Positions 54,362 to 64,000 of a stretch of DNA of 64,000 nucleotides are shown here, piece by piece (within the stretch, counting starts at the first letter, position 1; each line of letters opens with the position of its first letter). The translations under genes and the position numbers were made by a program. The notes under the pieces were generated by a model that was given only the letters and a program-made list of their open reading frames with translations, ran no database searches and was not told the DNA's origin. Source of the DNA: Pseudomonas sp. RC10 (lineage in GTDB: Bacteria > Pseudomonadota > Gammaproteobacteria > Pseudomonadales > Pseudomonadaceae); contig NZ_CP151650.1 of the NCBI RefSeq assembly GCF_038397775.1, positions 620,001 to 684,000 on the forward strand, given 5' to 3'.

Positions 54362-57300
54362 TTATAACGATGGTTTCCGTGCTGTGCTATCCGAAAAGTC
54401 TGAAACGGTTATACGAAGAAACGTCGCGCAGAATTCTTCCGGGCGCAGGGGCAGGCTGACGATGTAGCCCTGGATTTGTTCACAGCCTTCGTCGGCGAGG
54501 AATTGCTGTTGTTCAAGGCTTTCCACGCCTTCGGCGATGACGGTCAGTTGCATGCTGCGGCCCAAGGCGATGATGGCGCGGACGATGGCGGCGTCGTGCT
54601 GGTCGTCTGGCAGGCCGCGTACGAAGGACTGGTCGATCTTCAGGATGTCCAGCGGCAAACGTTTAAGGTAGCTCAGTGATGAATAGCCGGTGCCGAAGTC
54701 GTCGATGGCCAGTTGCACGCCGAGTTTTTTCAGGCGGTGCAGCACGGAGAGCGCCTCTTCGGTCTGGGACATGATGAAGTTTTCGGTGATTTCCAGCTGC
54801 AGGCAGCCTGGCTGCAGTTCGTATTGTTGGAGCAGGTGCTCAATGCGGGTGACCAGATTGGGCTGACGGAGTTGGGCGCCAGCCAAGTTCACGGAGAGGG
54901 GGCCGAAAACGTCGTAGGTTTGATTCCAGCGATACAGCTGTTGACAGGCCTTCTCCAACACCCACTCGCCGATCTGCAGGATCATGCCGTTTTCCTCTGC
55001 CAGAGGAATGAACCGCTCAGGTGGGACTTCTCCGAAAGTGGGGTGGGTCCAGCGAATCAGAGCTTCGGCGCCGACCAGTCGTTGTGTCAGAAGGCTGATC
55101 TTGGGTTGGTAGGAAAGCGTGAACTCGTTGCGTTCGATCGCTCTGCGCAATTCGTGTTCCAGCGCTATGCGCTCACTGGCCTGGGCGGTGAGGTCGCGGG
55201 TGTAGCTTTCGACCCGGTTGCGGCCTTTTGCTTTTGAGCGGTACATCGCGGCATCGGCGTTTTTGATGAGGGTGGCGACGTCGGCCCCATCTGACGGGAA
55301 CAGCGCAGTGCCAATGCTGGTGCTGATGAAAAACTCGTGTTCACCCGCCTGGAAAGGGGCGGAGAAGCTATTGAGCAATTTGGTAGCGATGGCCTCCGCG
55401 TCTCTGTCGGTTTGCAGGCCGGGGAGCAGAATGATGAACTCGTCACCGCCCAACCGTGCGACGGTGTCGATGTCACGCAGGTTCTCTTTCAGGCGCTGGG
55501 CAATCCCTTTGAGCAACAGGTCGCCGACCGGGTGCCCGAGGCTGTCGTTGATGTGTTTGAAGCGGTCGAGATCGAGGAATAGCACCGCGCCGAGGCTGTT
55601 GGCCTCTTTGCTATGAGTCAGGGCCGCGTGCAGGCGGCTCTCGAACAGCGTCCGGTTCGGCAGTCCCGTCAGCGGGTCGTGATGGGCCTGATAATCCAGA
55701 CGGGCCTGAGCCTGTTTGAGGCTGGAAATGTCCGCGAACACTGCGACGAAGTGGGTGATGAATTTGTCGCGGTTACGCACGGCGCTGATGGTCAGCCAGC
55801 TCGGATAAATCTCCCCGTTCTTTCGACGGTTACTGATTTCGCCTTGCCAGTGACCCTCTGCCGTCAGTTGATACCACATGGCGGCGTAGAACGCGCTGTC
55901 GTGCAGTCCCGAGGCCAGCAATCGAGGCGTCTCTCCGAGGGCTTCGGCTTCGCAGTAGCCGGTGATTTCACTAAAGGCACGGTTGACCGCATTGATCCGC
56001 TGGCGGGTGTCGGTGATGAGCACGCCCTCGGCCGTACTCTCGAAAACCGTTGCAGCCAATTGCAGCTTCTCTTGCATCTGGTGGCGGTCGGTGATGTCGC
56101 GGGCGATGGTCAGCATGCAGTCTTCACCGCCAATCGGCAGCGGGCGTGATGAAATTTCGCACAGTCGAATCTGCCCGTCCCTGCGGCGGATATGGCTGGT
56201 GAAATCTTTGACGAAGCCATCGCGGGCAAGTTGCTCAAGCAGTTGCTGCCGCTCGTTGAGGTCGACCCAGATGCCGAGGTCGAGCGTCGTGCGGTCCAGT
56301 GACAGCGAACTGTGATATCCGGTAATACGGCTGAACCCGTCGTTGATTTCCACTAATAGCCCGTCGCTCTGCCGGGAAATCAACAGGCCGTCCGGCGACG
56401 AGTGGAAAGCTTTGGCGAACTTCTCTTCGGACAACTGCAATTGCTGCTGAGCTTCTTTCAGTGGCGTGATGTCGCGCACGACCACCACTACCGCAGGCGT
56501 CGAATCCAGATCGAAGGGTTCAGCCGACAGTAAGCCGGTGAAGGTTCGGCCGTTGCTTCGACGGAACGGCATTTCAAGATTTCGAATACTGCCCTTTTGC
56601 AGGCGTTGAAGCAGGCTAGGCCCTATGTCCGGGATGCCCCAGATGTTCAATTCGCTAGGCGTGCGGCCCACGATATCGCCAGCACTTATTCCGATTTGCT
56701 CGACGAACGCCTGGTTCGCCTCCAGAAAGCAGCCGTCGGACAAGCGGGCAATCACCAAAATGTCCGGGCACTGTGCGAACACCGACGCGAATTTCCCTTC
56801 GGACTGCCGCAGTGCTTCCTCGGTCTGCTTGGCTTCCGTGATGTCGATCATCAGGCCGCGCATCACGGGTTCATGGCCATAAGTGATCAGCGTGACAATG
56901 TCACGTATCCACAACGTCCTGCCGTCGGCGCTGATCACGCGGTAATCAAGGCTGTGGTCGTTACCCAGCTTGGTTTGAACGTCGCAGTAGGCTTCAGCGG
57001 CGTCGAGGTCGGCCGGGTGGACGATGCTGCGCCAGAACCCCGGTCTCAGCCATTGATGCAACGGGTAGCCGAGCAGGTTTTCTGCGTGTGGGGAAACGTA
57101 GTTGTAGGAGTAATCGTGGGTGTTGGCTTCCCACGCAATGGCCGACAGGCTTTCGATCATGCCTCGGTAATGGTATTCGCTGCTGCGCAGTTCCTGTTCC
57201 AGCGCGACACGACGGGAAATTTCCGAGCTGAGGCGGCGATTGATTCGTACCACAATCAACAGGATCGTCGAGAGCAGAAGCAGTCCGGGCAGTCCGTAGA

Positions 57301-57622
57301 GCAGGAAGTCTCGCCAGAATTTCATGGGTTCGGGGGCGAGGGGAAGCGATGCCGAGCCGTCAGAGCGCGGGCTGTTAGCACTGGCATCGGATCCGTCGAC
57401 GTAGGCCAAGGGCTGCGACGTGCGAAGGTCGAAACCTTGAAGATTGTCGCCTTCAAAGCCCCTGCCGGCTGAACGGTCGGTATCCGCCGACGCAGTATCC
57501 ATACTCTGCATTGATCCCTCGTGCATGCCCTGCCAGGTCGTTTCCCCTGGAGGGAGAGCCTGTGCGTCGACGCTGGTCGACCCCATCAAGCATAAGAAAG
57601 CAATGGCCGGCATCCAAAACAT
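54362..57622 (-). CDS. PAS-GGDEF-EAL protein (dual diguanylate cyclase/phosphodiesterase architecture)
   Basis: A 1086-residue membrane protein. An N-terminal signal-like helix (residues 1-20) and a membrane helix near residues 108-128 (FLLYGLPGLLLLSTILLIVV) flank a short periplasmic part. Four PAS domains follow (about 150-270, 275-395, 400-520, 525-645), then GGDEF (about 655-815) and EAL (about 830-1075). The GGDEF motif is intact (RLGGDEFIILL) and has an RDID inhibitory site five residues before. The EAL motif (GAEALIRW), DDFGTGYSSLSYLKRL and KIDQSFV are also intact, so both activities are possible. Sensory input presumably comes through PAS domains; ligands unknown. Confidence 0.92.
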   Translation of the reverse strand: MFWMPAIAFLCLMGSTSVDAQALPPGETTWQGMHEGSMQSMDTASADTDRSAGRGFEGDNLQGFDLRTSQPLAYVDGSDASANSPRSDGSASLPLAPEPMKFWRDFLLYGLPGLLLLSTILLIVVRINRRLSSEISRRVALEQELRSSEYHYRGMIESLSAIAWEANTHDYSYNYVSPHAENLLGYPLHQWLRPGFWRSIVHPADLDAAEAYCDVQTKLGNDHSLDYRVISADGRTLWIRDIVTLITYGHEPVMRGLMIDITEAKQTEEALRQSEGKFASVFAQCPDILVIARLSDGCFLEANQAFVEQIGISAGDIVGRTPSELNIWGIPDIGPSLLQRLQKGSIRNLEMPFRRSNGRTFTGLLSAEPFDLDSTPAVVVVVRDITPLKEAQQQLQLSEEKFAKAFHSSPDGLLISRQSDGLLVEINDGFSRITGYHSSLSLDRTTLDLGIWVDLNERQQLLEQLARDGFVKDFTSHIRRRDGQIRLCEISSRPLPIGGEDCMLTIARDITDRHQMQEKLQLAATVFESTAEGVLITDTRQRINAVNRAFSEITGYCEAEALGETPRLLASGLHDSAFYAAMWYQLTAEGHWQGEISNRRKNGEIYPSWLTISAVRNRDKFITHFVAVFADISSLKQAQARLDYQAHHDPLTGLPNRTLFESRLHAALTHSKEANSLGAVLFLDLDRFKHINDSLGHPVGDLLLKGIAQRLKENLRDIDTVARLGGDEFIILLPGLQTDRDAEAIATKLLNSFSAPFQAGEHEFFISTSIGTALFPSDGADVATLIKNADAAMYRSKAKGRNRVESYTRDLTAQASERIALEHELRRAIERNEFTLSYQPKISLLTQRLVGAEALIRWTHPTFGEVPPERFIPLAEENGMILQIGEWVLEKACQQLYRWNQTYDVFGPLSVNLAGAQLRQPNLVTRIEHLLQQYELQPGCLQLEITENFIMSQTEEALSVLHRLKKLGVQLAIDDFGTGYSSLSYLKRLPLDILKIDQSFVRGLPDDQHDAAIVRAIIALGRSMQLTVIAEGVESLEQQQFLADEGCEQIQGYIVSLPLRPEEFCATFLRITVSDFSDSTARKPSL

Positions 57623-57715
57623 GGCAGCCTCATTAGTTGCAGCGTTAAGAATGCTTCGAGTGTAGCTGTGCTGAGGGAAGGTGGCACACTGCCGATTTCT
57701 TATTCTCTGAAATGC

Positions 57716-57739
57716 AAAACCCCCAGCAGGGCTGGGGGT
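57716..57739 (-). terminator. rpoD terminator
   Basis: ACCCCCAGC / GCTGGGGGT 9-bp stem with 3-nt loop followed on the minus strand by TTTTG, 20 bp after the rpoD stop. Confidence 0.9.
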
Positions 57740-57759
57740 CTTGTTCTAGCGCGTTTCGC

Positions 57760-59607
<1,848 letters not shown>

Positions 59608-59674
59608 AACACCCTATCCACTGAAGGTCTTGGCGGGCAAAAAACAAGCCGAGGATTATACCCGAGCTAGGACC

Positions 59675-61645
59675 TCACGCGCCAGTTGAGGTCGGGGTTT
59701 GTGCAGGAACTTTGCGATTTAACAGGTTGAGTAGCTGAACTTTTTCCTCAGCACTCAGACCGGTCTGCCGTTCCTTCCTGATCAATTGATCGAGACTTCG
59801 CTCGCGTTGGCGGGCGGACAAGCTAGTTATAGTGTCGAAAAACTGTTGTTCAAGGTTATCGGCCGAGATCAGCCATTCCTTTTCCGCCAGTTGTCGTAAT
59901 AATCGTCCTTGATCGGTTCCGTGCCAGCGGGCGATCAATTGCAGCGACCGCAGCTTCGGATTCTTTTGCAGCGCTTCGAGCAAGGCCACCAGCAACTGCG
60001 AATACACATTATCTTCCGCCGCAAAGTGGCTGGTATCTTCCACCTTTTGTGACAGGTCCGGATGATGAAGCAGGGTCCGGAGGGCCGTCAGGGTCGGTGG
60101 CTCCACCGTTGCCGGTGTGCGTGGGGCGCGAGGTTCAAAGTCCGGCCGCTTGCCGTTCTTGTCCCACTTCTTGCCTTTGTCCCACGGCTTTTTTTCCCAT
60201 CTCTTCTGCTGGCCGCCTGACGAGTTCGGCGTCCATTCTTGCTGTGGTTCGTAGGCGTCATGCGGCTGGTAATCGCCGTAATCAGGCACTGAGTCGTAAT
60301 CAAAGCCCGGGTCATAAACCGGCGGTGCCTCGGCGGGAGCGCTTTGCACCAGCTGATTGACGGCGGCGGTGTCCAGACCGGTTATTTCCTTGAGGCGCCG
60401 ACGCATCAGCTCCCGAAGGTTGGCCCCCGGCACCTTTTCGATCAGTGGAGCAGCCAGGGTGACCATGTGCGCTTTGCCTTCCAGCGAGCGCGGGTCTGCT
60501 TCCTTGATCAGCTGCTCGAAAAAATAATCGGCCAGCGGCTGTGCGTGCTGGTTGATCCTTGCCTTGAAGGCATCGGTGCCTTCGGCGCGTACCAGCGTGT
60601 CCGGATCTTCGCCTTCGGGCAAAAACAGAAACCGGGCGCGACGACCATCCTGCAAGCTGGAAAGCGTGGCTTCCAGTGCGCGCCAGGCCGCATTTCGGCC
60701 TGCCTGGTCGCCGTCGAAACAGAACAGCACGTTGGGCACGACGCGGAAAAGCCGCTTCAAATGCTCTTCGCTGGTGGCGGTGCCCAGTGTCGCAACGGCG
60801 TTGCGCAAGCCTTGTTGAGCCAGCGCGATGACGTCCATGTAGCCTTCGACAACGATGATTTCGTCAAGGTTGCGATTGTGTTTGCGCGCCTCGAACAGGC
60901 CGTACAGCTCTTGCCCCTTGTGAAACACCGGCGTCTCGGGCGAGTTCAAGTACTTCGGTTTGTCGTCGCCTAGCACGCGTCCGCCAAACGCGATGACTCG
61001 ACCCCGGCTGTCGCGAATGGGGAACATCACCCGGTCGCGAAAGCGGTCGTAACGCTTGCCGGTTTCGGCGTTCTCGATCAGCAGGCCAGCGTCGATCATG
61101 GCCTTTTGCTGAAGCGTGTCGCTGCTGAGGTGTTTGTACAGATTGTCCCAGCCGGGCGGGGCGAACCCTAATCCGAAGTCGCGGGCAATCTCACCCGAGA
61201 GGCCACGGCCTTTCAGGTAGTCCACTGCGGATTTACGGGTCGGGTGGCTTTTCAGCGCGGCCCGGTAGAAATCGGCAGCAGCGGTCAGCAGTGGATACAG
61301 CGGCGAATCGGTGGGTTGTCTGGGCTTTTGGCCCCTGACGCCCTGTTCGCGGGGTACTTCCATGCCAGCGGCTTTGGCCAGTTCTTCGACGGCCTGGGGA
61401 AAATCCAGGTTGTCGTGGTCCATGATGAAGCCGAGGGCGTTTCCGCCTGCGCCGCAGCCAAAGCAGTAATAGAACTGTTTGTCGGGGCTGACGCTGAACG
61501 ACGGTGTCTTTTCTTTATGGAAAGGACAGCAGGCGCTGAAATTCTTGCCGGTTTTCTTTAATTGAACGCGCGAGCTGACAACATCGACGATGTCGGTGCG
61601 GTTAAGCAGGTCGTCAATAAAACCTTGAGGAATCAGTCCGGCCAT
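59675..61645 (-). CDS. dnaG: DNA primase
   Basis: A 656-residue primase that makes RNA primers at the replication fork. The CHC2 zinc-binding domain (CPFHKEKTPSFSV at residue 40, YYCFGCGAGGNA at residue 59), the catalytic core with TOPRIM acidic motif EIIVVEGYMDVIAL (about residue 264) and FDGDQAGRNA (about residue 310), and a C-terminal helicase-binding domain (from about residue 510) are visible. A low-complexity Gly/Lys/Trp-rich linker occurs around residues 455-500. Middle gene of the rpsU-dnaG-rpoD operon. Confidence 0.98.
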   Translation of the reverse strand: MAGLIPQGFIDDLLNRTDIVDVVSSRVQLKKTGKNFSACCPFHKEKTPSFSVSPDKQFYYCFGCGAGGNALGFIMDHDNLDFPQAVEELAKAAGMEVPREQGVRGQKPRQPTDSPLYPLLTAAADFYRAALKSHPTRKSAVDYLKGRGLSGEIARDFGLGFAPPGWDNLYKHLSSDTLQQKAMIDAGLLIENAETGKRYDRFRDRVMFPIRDSRGRVIAFGGRVLGDDKPKYLNSPETPVFHKGQELYGLFEARKHNRNLDEIIVVEGYMDVIALAQQGLRNAVATLGTATSEEHLKRLFRVVPNVLFCFDGDQAGRNAAWRALEATLSSLQDGRRARFLFLPEGEDPDTLVRAEGTDAFKARINQHAQPLADYFFEQLIKEADPRSLEGKAHMVTLAAPLIEKVPGANLRELMRRRLKEITGLDTAAVNQLVQSAPAEAPPVYDPGFDYDSVPDYGDYQPHDAYEPQQEWTPNSSGGQQKRWEKKPWDKGKKWDKNGKRPDFEPRAPRTPATVEPPTLTALRTLLHHPDLSQKVEDTSHFAAEDNVYSQLLVALLEALQKNPKLRSLQLIARWHGTDQGRLLRQLAEKEWLISADNLEQQFFDTITSLSARQRERSLDQLIRKERQTGLSAEEKVQLLNLLNRKVPAQTPTSTGA

Positions 61646-61891
61646 GGCGTTCTCATCATCAGGCGCCCCGCCAGAAAGATCGTGGCGAATCCAAAGCGTA
61701 ACGACGGTTGCTTGGTCAGTGTAGACGGGTCAACGCTGCCTGAAGATCAGGCTGGAAGAGTCGACGGGGGTTGTATCGGTCGCAAAAGGACGTTTACAGC
61801 CTCTGTCTGTGTTGCTTGAGGCTAGATAGGCAACTGCCGACAGCCCGGCTTTAGGGCCGGGCAAGGCATAAGCTTGCGACAGACGTCTGTA

Positions 61892-62107
61892 TTAATACAG
61901 ACGAACGGCGCGGCGCTGTTCGCGCTGAACTTTTTTGGCGTGACGCTTAACAGCAGCAGCTGCCATACGCTTACGCTTCGAAGTTGGCTTCTCGTAAAAT
62001 TCGCGGCTACGAACTTCGGCCAGAGTGCCGGCTTTCTCGCAGGAGCGCTTGAAACGACGCAGAGCTACGTCGAAGGGTTCATTCTCTTTAACTTTGACGG
62101 CTGGCAT
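61892..62107 (-). CDS. rpsU: 30S ribosomal protein S21
   Basis: A 71-residue basic protein ([20 protein letters not shown]...) matching bS21 throughout. It heads the operon; the 246-bp rpsU-dnaG gap contains a GCCCGGC/GCCGGGC hairpin at about 61841-61861, the place where partial termination lowers dnaG relative to rpsU in other bacteria. No other gene is seen in the gap. The divergent tsaD gene lies 192 bp away. Confidence 0.98.
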   Translation of the reverse strand: MPAVKVKENEPFDVALRRFKRSCEKAGTLAEVRSREFYEKPTSKRKRMAAAAVKRHAKKVQREQRRAVRLY

Positions 62108-62299
62108 CCAGAGCTACCTTCATTCATTACCGGGGTCGGCGCCTCGTACAACGCTTGTATGAGTACGCCGGTTTTAAGGGTTGCGGATGTTAACCCCTCG
62201 GCGCGAGGAATGCAAAGCCTCTGATCGAAAACCACTGGTCGCAGGCATGAGCGGCGACTATTATGCGCGCCTTCGAATTCAGCCCCCAAGGCGTGCCCC

Positions 62300-63325
62300 A
62301 TGTTAATACTGGGATTGGAAACTTCTTGCGACGAGACCGGCGTGGCGCTGTATGACAGCGAGCGCGGGCTGCTCGCCGACGCATTATTCAGCCAGATCGA
62401 CTTGCATCGGGCCTACGGCGGCGTGGTCCCCGAGCTGGCGTCCCGCGATCACGTAAAACGCATGCTGCCCTTGATTCGTCAGGTATTGGCCGAGGCGGAT
62501 TGCGCCGCGACCGAGATCGATGGCATCGCTTATACCGCAGGTCCTGGGCTGGTCGGTGCGCTGCTGGTGGGGGCGTCTTGCGCGCAAGCGCTGGCTTTCG
62601 CGTGGGACATCCCCGCATTGGGCGTGCACCACATGGAAGGCCATCTTCTGGCCCCTATGCTGGAGGCGCAACCGCCGGAGTTTCCGTTCGTCGCTTTGTT
62701 GGTTTCCGGTGGTCACACGCAACTGGTTCGGGTGGACGGCATCGGCCTTTATGAGTTGTTGGGCGAGACGCTGGATGACGCTGCGGGCGAAGCCTTCGAC
62801 AAGACGGCCAAAATGATGGGCCTGAATTACCCCGGTGGTCCGGAGATATCCCGTTTGGCGCTCCAGGGGGTGCCGGGACGTTTCACGTTCCCTCGCCCGA
62901 TGACCGATCGCCCCGGCCTGACATTCAGCTTCAGCGGCTTGAAAACTTCCGCCCTGAACACCTGGCAGCAATGCCAGAGCGCTGGGGACGACGGCGAGCA
63001 AACCCGTTGCGACATCGCACTGGCCTTCCAGGATGCGGTGGTGGAGACTTTGACCATCAAGTGCAAACGCGCCTTGAAGCAGACAGGCATGAAGCGTCTG
63101 GTGATTGCGGGTGGGGTCAGTGCAAACAAGGCGCTGCGTCAGTCTCTGGAGCAAATGCTTGGCGGGATCGGCGGCAACGTCTTTTACGCGCGTCCGGAAT
63201 TTTGTACGGATAACGGGGCAATGATCGCGTTCGCCGGATGTCAGCGATTGCAGGCGGGCCAGAAAGAAGACCTGAGCATCACTGTGCAGGCGCGCTGGCC
63301 GATGGAACAGTTACCGGGGCTGTAA
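62300..63325 (+). CDS. tsaD: tRNA N6-threonylcarbamoyladenosine transferase
   Basis: A 341-residue ASKHA-fold metalloenzyme that, with TsaB/TsaE, installs t6A at position 37 of ANN-decoding tRNAs. The metal-binding HHMEGHL is near residue 110, with further hallmarks [11 protein letters not shown] (residue 4), [10 protein letters not shown] (about residue 134), [13 protein letters not shown] (about residue 163) and [11 protein letters not shown] (about residue 272). Start [12 protein letters not shown] at 62300. Its own terminator follows. Confidence 0.97.
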   Translation: MLILGLETSCDETGVALYDSERGLLADALFSQIDLHRAYGGVVPELASRDHVKRMLPLIRQVLAEADCAATEIDGIAYTAGPGLVGALLVGASCAQALAFAWDIPALGVHHMEGHLLAPMLEAQPPEFPFVALLVSGGHTQLVRVDGIGLYELLGETLDDAAGEAFDKTAKMMGLNYPGGPEISRLALQGVPGRFTFPRPMTDRPGLTFSFSGLKTSALNTWQQCQSAGDDGEQTRCDIALAFQDAVVETLTIKCKRALKQTGMKRLVIAGGVSANKALRQSLEQMLGGIGGNVFYARPEFCTDNGAMIAFAGCQRLQAGQKEDLSITVQARWPMEQLPGL

Positions 63326-63344
63326 AGCCACACTGCTTGGAAAG

Positions 63345-63371
63345 AAAAAGGCTCGAATGAGCCTTTTTTAT
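63345..63371. terminator. Terminator between convergent tsaD and plsY
   Basis: AAAAAGGCTC-GAAT-GAGCCTTTTTT, nearly symmetrical and so usable from both sides. Confidence 0.92.
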
Positions 63372-63380
63372 CTTTTGCCG

Positions 63381-63950
63381 CTAGAAATGCCGTTCGCGTC
63401 CTGCATAGAGGTCGCGTAAATTGCCGCGATGACGCCAGACGATCAGCAAAGTCAGCAGGCTCATGGGCACCAGCGCATGGGGTTCCTGCCAGGCCAGCAG
63501 CGGAAGGGTCAGCGGGGTGGCGATCAGCGAGGCGAGCGAACTGGTGCGGGTGAGATAAAACGTCAACAGCCATGCAGCGATTGCCAGCAGCGCAGCGGGT
63601 GGATACAGACCCAGTAGCATCCCCGCCGCCGTAGCGACGCCTTTGCCGCCCTTGAAGCGAAAGTACAAAGGAAACAGATGGCCGAGTACGGCGTAAAGCC
63701 CGATCCAGGCCTGTTGACGAGGGTCGAGTCCCGCCCAGGCAGCGATCAGCACTGGAATCATCCCTTTGCAGACGTCGCCGATCAGGGTCAGGATAGCGAG
63801 CTTCTTGCCCGCCAGACGCAGCATGTTGGTGGCGCCTGCGTTGCCCGAGCCGCTGGCGCGCGGGTCCGGACTGCCGGTCAGACGGCTGAGCAGGATGGCG
63901 AAGGACAGCGAGCCGAGCAGGTAGGCGAGAAGTGCCAGTAACCAAAACAT
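63381..63950 (-). CDS. plsY: Glycerol-3-phosphate acyltransferase PlsY
   Basis: A 189-residue polytopic membrane enzyme that acylates glycerol-3-phosphate from acyl-phosphate. Three conserved blocks are present: [14 protein letters not shown] with [12 protein letters not shown] (about residue 35), [17 protein letters not shown] (about residue 90) and the later TSSLASL. Start [13 protein letters not shown] at 63950 fits homologues; an ATG 9 bp upstream is possible. Confidence 0.95.
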   Translation of the reverse strand: MFWLLALLAYLLGSLSFAILLSRLTGSPDPRASGSGNAGATNMLRLAGKKLAILTLIGDVCKGMIPVLIAAWAGLDPRQQAWIGLYAVLGHLFPLYFRFKGGKGVATAAGMLLGLYPPAALLAIAAWLLTFYLTRTSSLASLIATPLTLPLLAWQEPHALVPMSLLTLLIVWRHRGNLRDLYAGRERHF

Positions 63951-64000
63951 GCTAACCATTCCGGGCGGGGAAGCCCTGATTCTAACGGCGCATTGCGCCC

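Overview
The window is a chromosomal stretch of a Pseudomonas species of the fluorescens/putida type. Evidence is the gene content and order: the macromolecular synthesis operon rpsU-dnaG-rpoD with divergent tsaD, the bio cluster followed by paired acyl-CoA dehydrogenase genes, rsmY, a pqqFABCDE cluster with a trailing S9 peptidase gene, and davBA. GC content is high and several families of Pseudomonas REP palindromes occupy the intergenic gaps. I do not assign a species.

Layout. 1-5.5 kb: an iron cell-surface-signalling module on the minus strand (ECF sigma, FecR anti-sigma, TonB receptor with signalling domain, PepSY membrane protein, small membrane protein) behind a probable Fur box. 5.5-9.2 kb: duplicated REP pair, DEDD exonuclease, cNMP/CBS/DUF294 protein, single-domain response regulator. 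9.2-10.5 kb: an IS110-family element sitting in one arm of a REP pair; its 5' non-coding part reads as a bridge RNA whose guide segments match its own target and donor ends. 10.6-18 kb: glcB, a GcvR-like regulator, srkA, phoX, modE. 18-24.5 kb: an unassigned structured RNA candidate, comF and bioBFHCD. 24.8-32.5 kb: two fadE-type acyl-CoA dehydrogenases flanking a diguanylate cyclase, the rsmY sRNA with its GacA box, a LysR regulator, a degenerate class III aminotransferase-like protein and a Pmp3-type peptide.

32.6-40.4 kb: the complete PQQ biosynthesis cluster on the minus strand; pqqF carries a REP pair translated in frame. 40.7-43.8 kb: lysine catabolism by the monooxygenase route (davB, davA, Lrp-type regulator). 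44-46.9 kb: class II aldolase, orphan polyamine-type binding protein, XRE-cupin regulator. 47-51.2 kb: a translationally coupled acid-sugar operon (KdgT-like permease, DUF1537 kinase, PdxA2 dehydrogenase, DeoR regulator) with two palindromic operator candidates. 51.3-54.3 kb: ppk2 behind three tandem PhoB half-sites, FUSC protein, membrane protein, tRNA-Ile(CAU). 54.4-64 kb: a large PAS/GGDEF/EAL protein, rpoD, dnaG, rpsU, tsaD and plsY.

The most notable reads are the IS110 bridge RNA with visible guides inside a REP target, the REP pair translated within pqqF, the unassigned structured RNA near 18.2 kb, and the aminotransferase-like protein lacking its PLP lysine. Coordinates of RNAs and regulatory sites were read by eye and are approximate.
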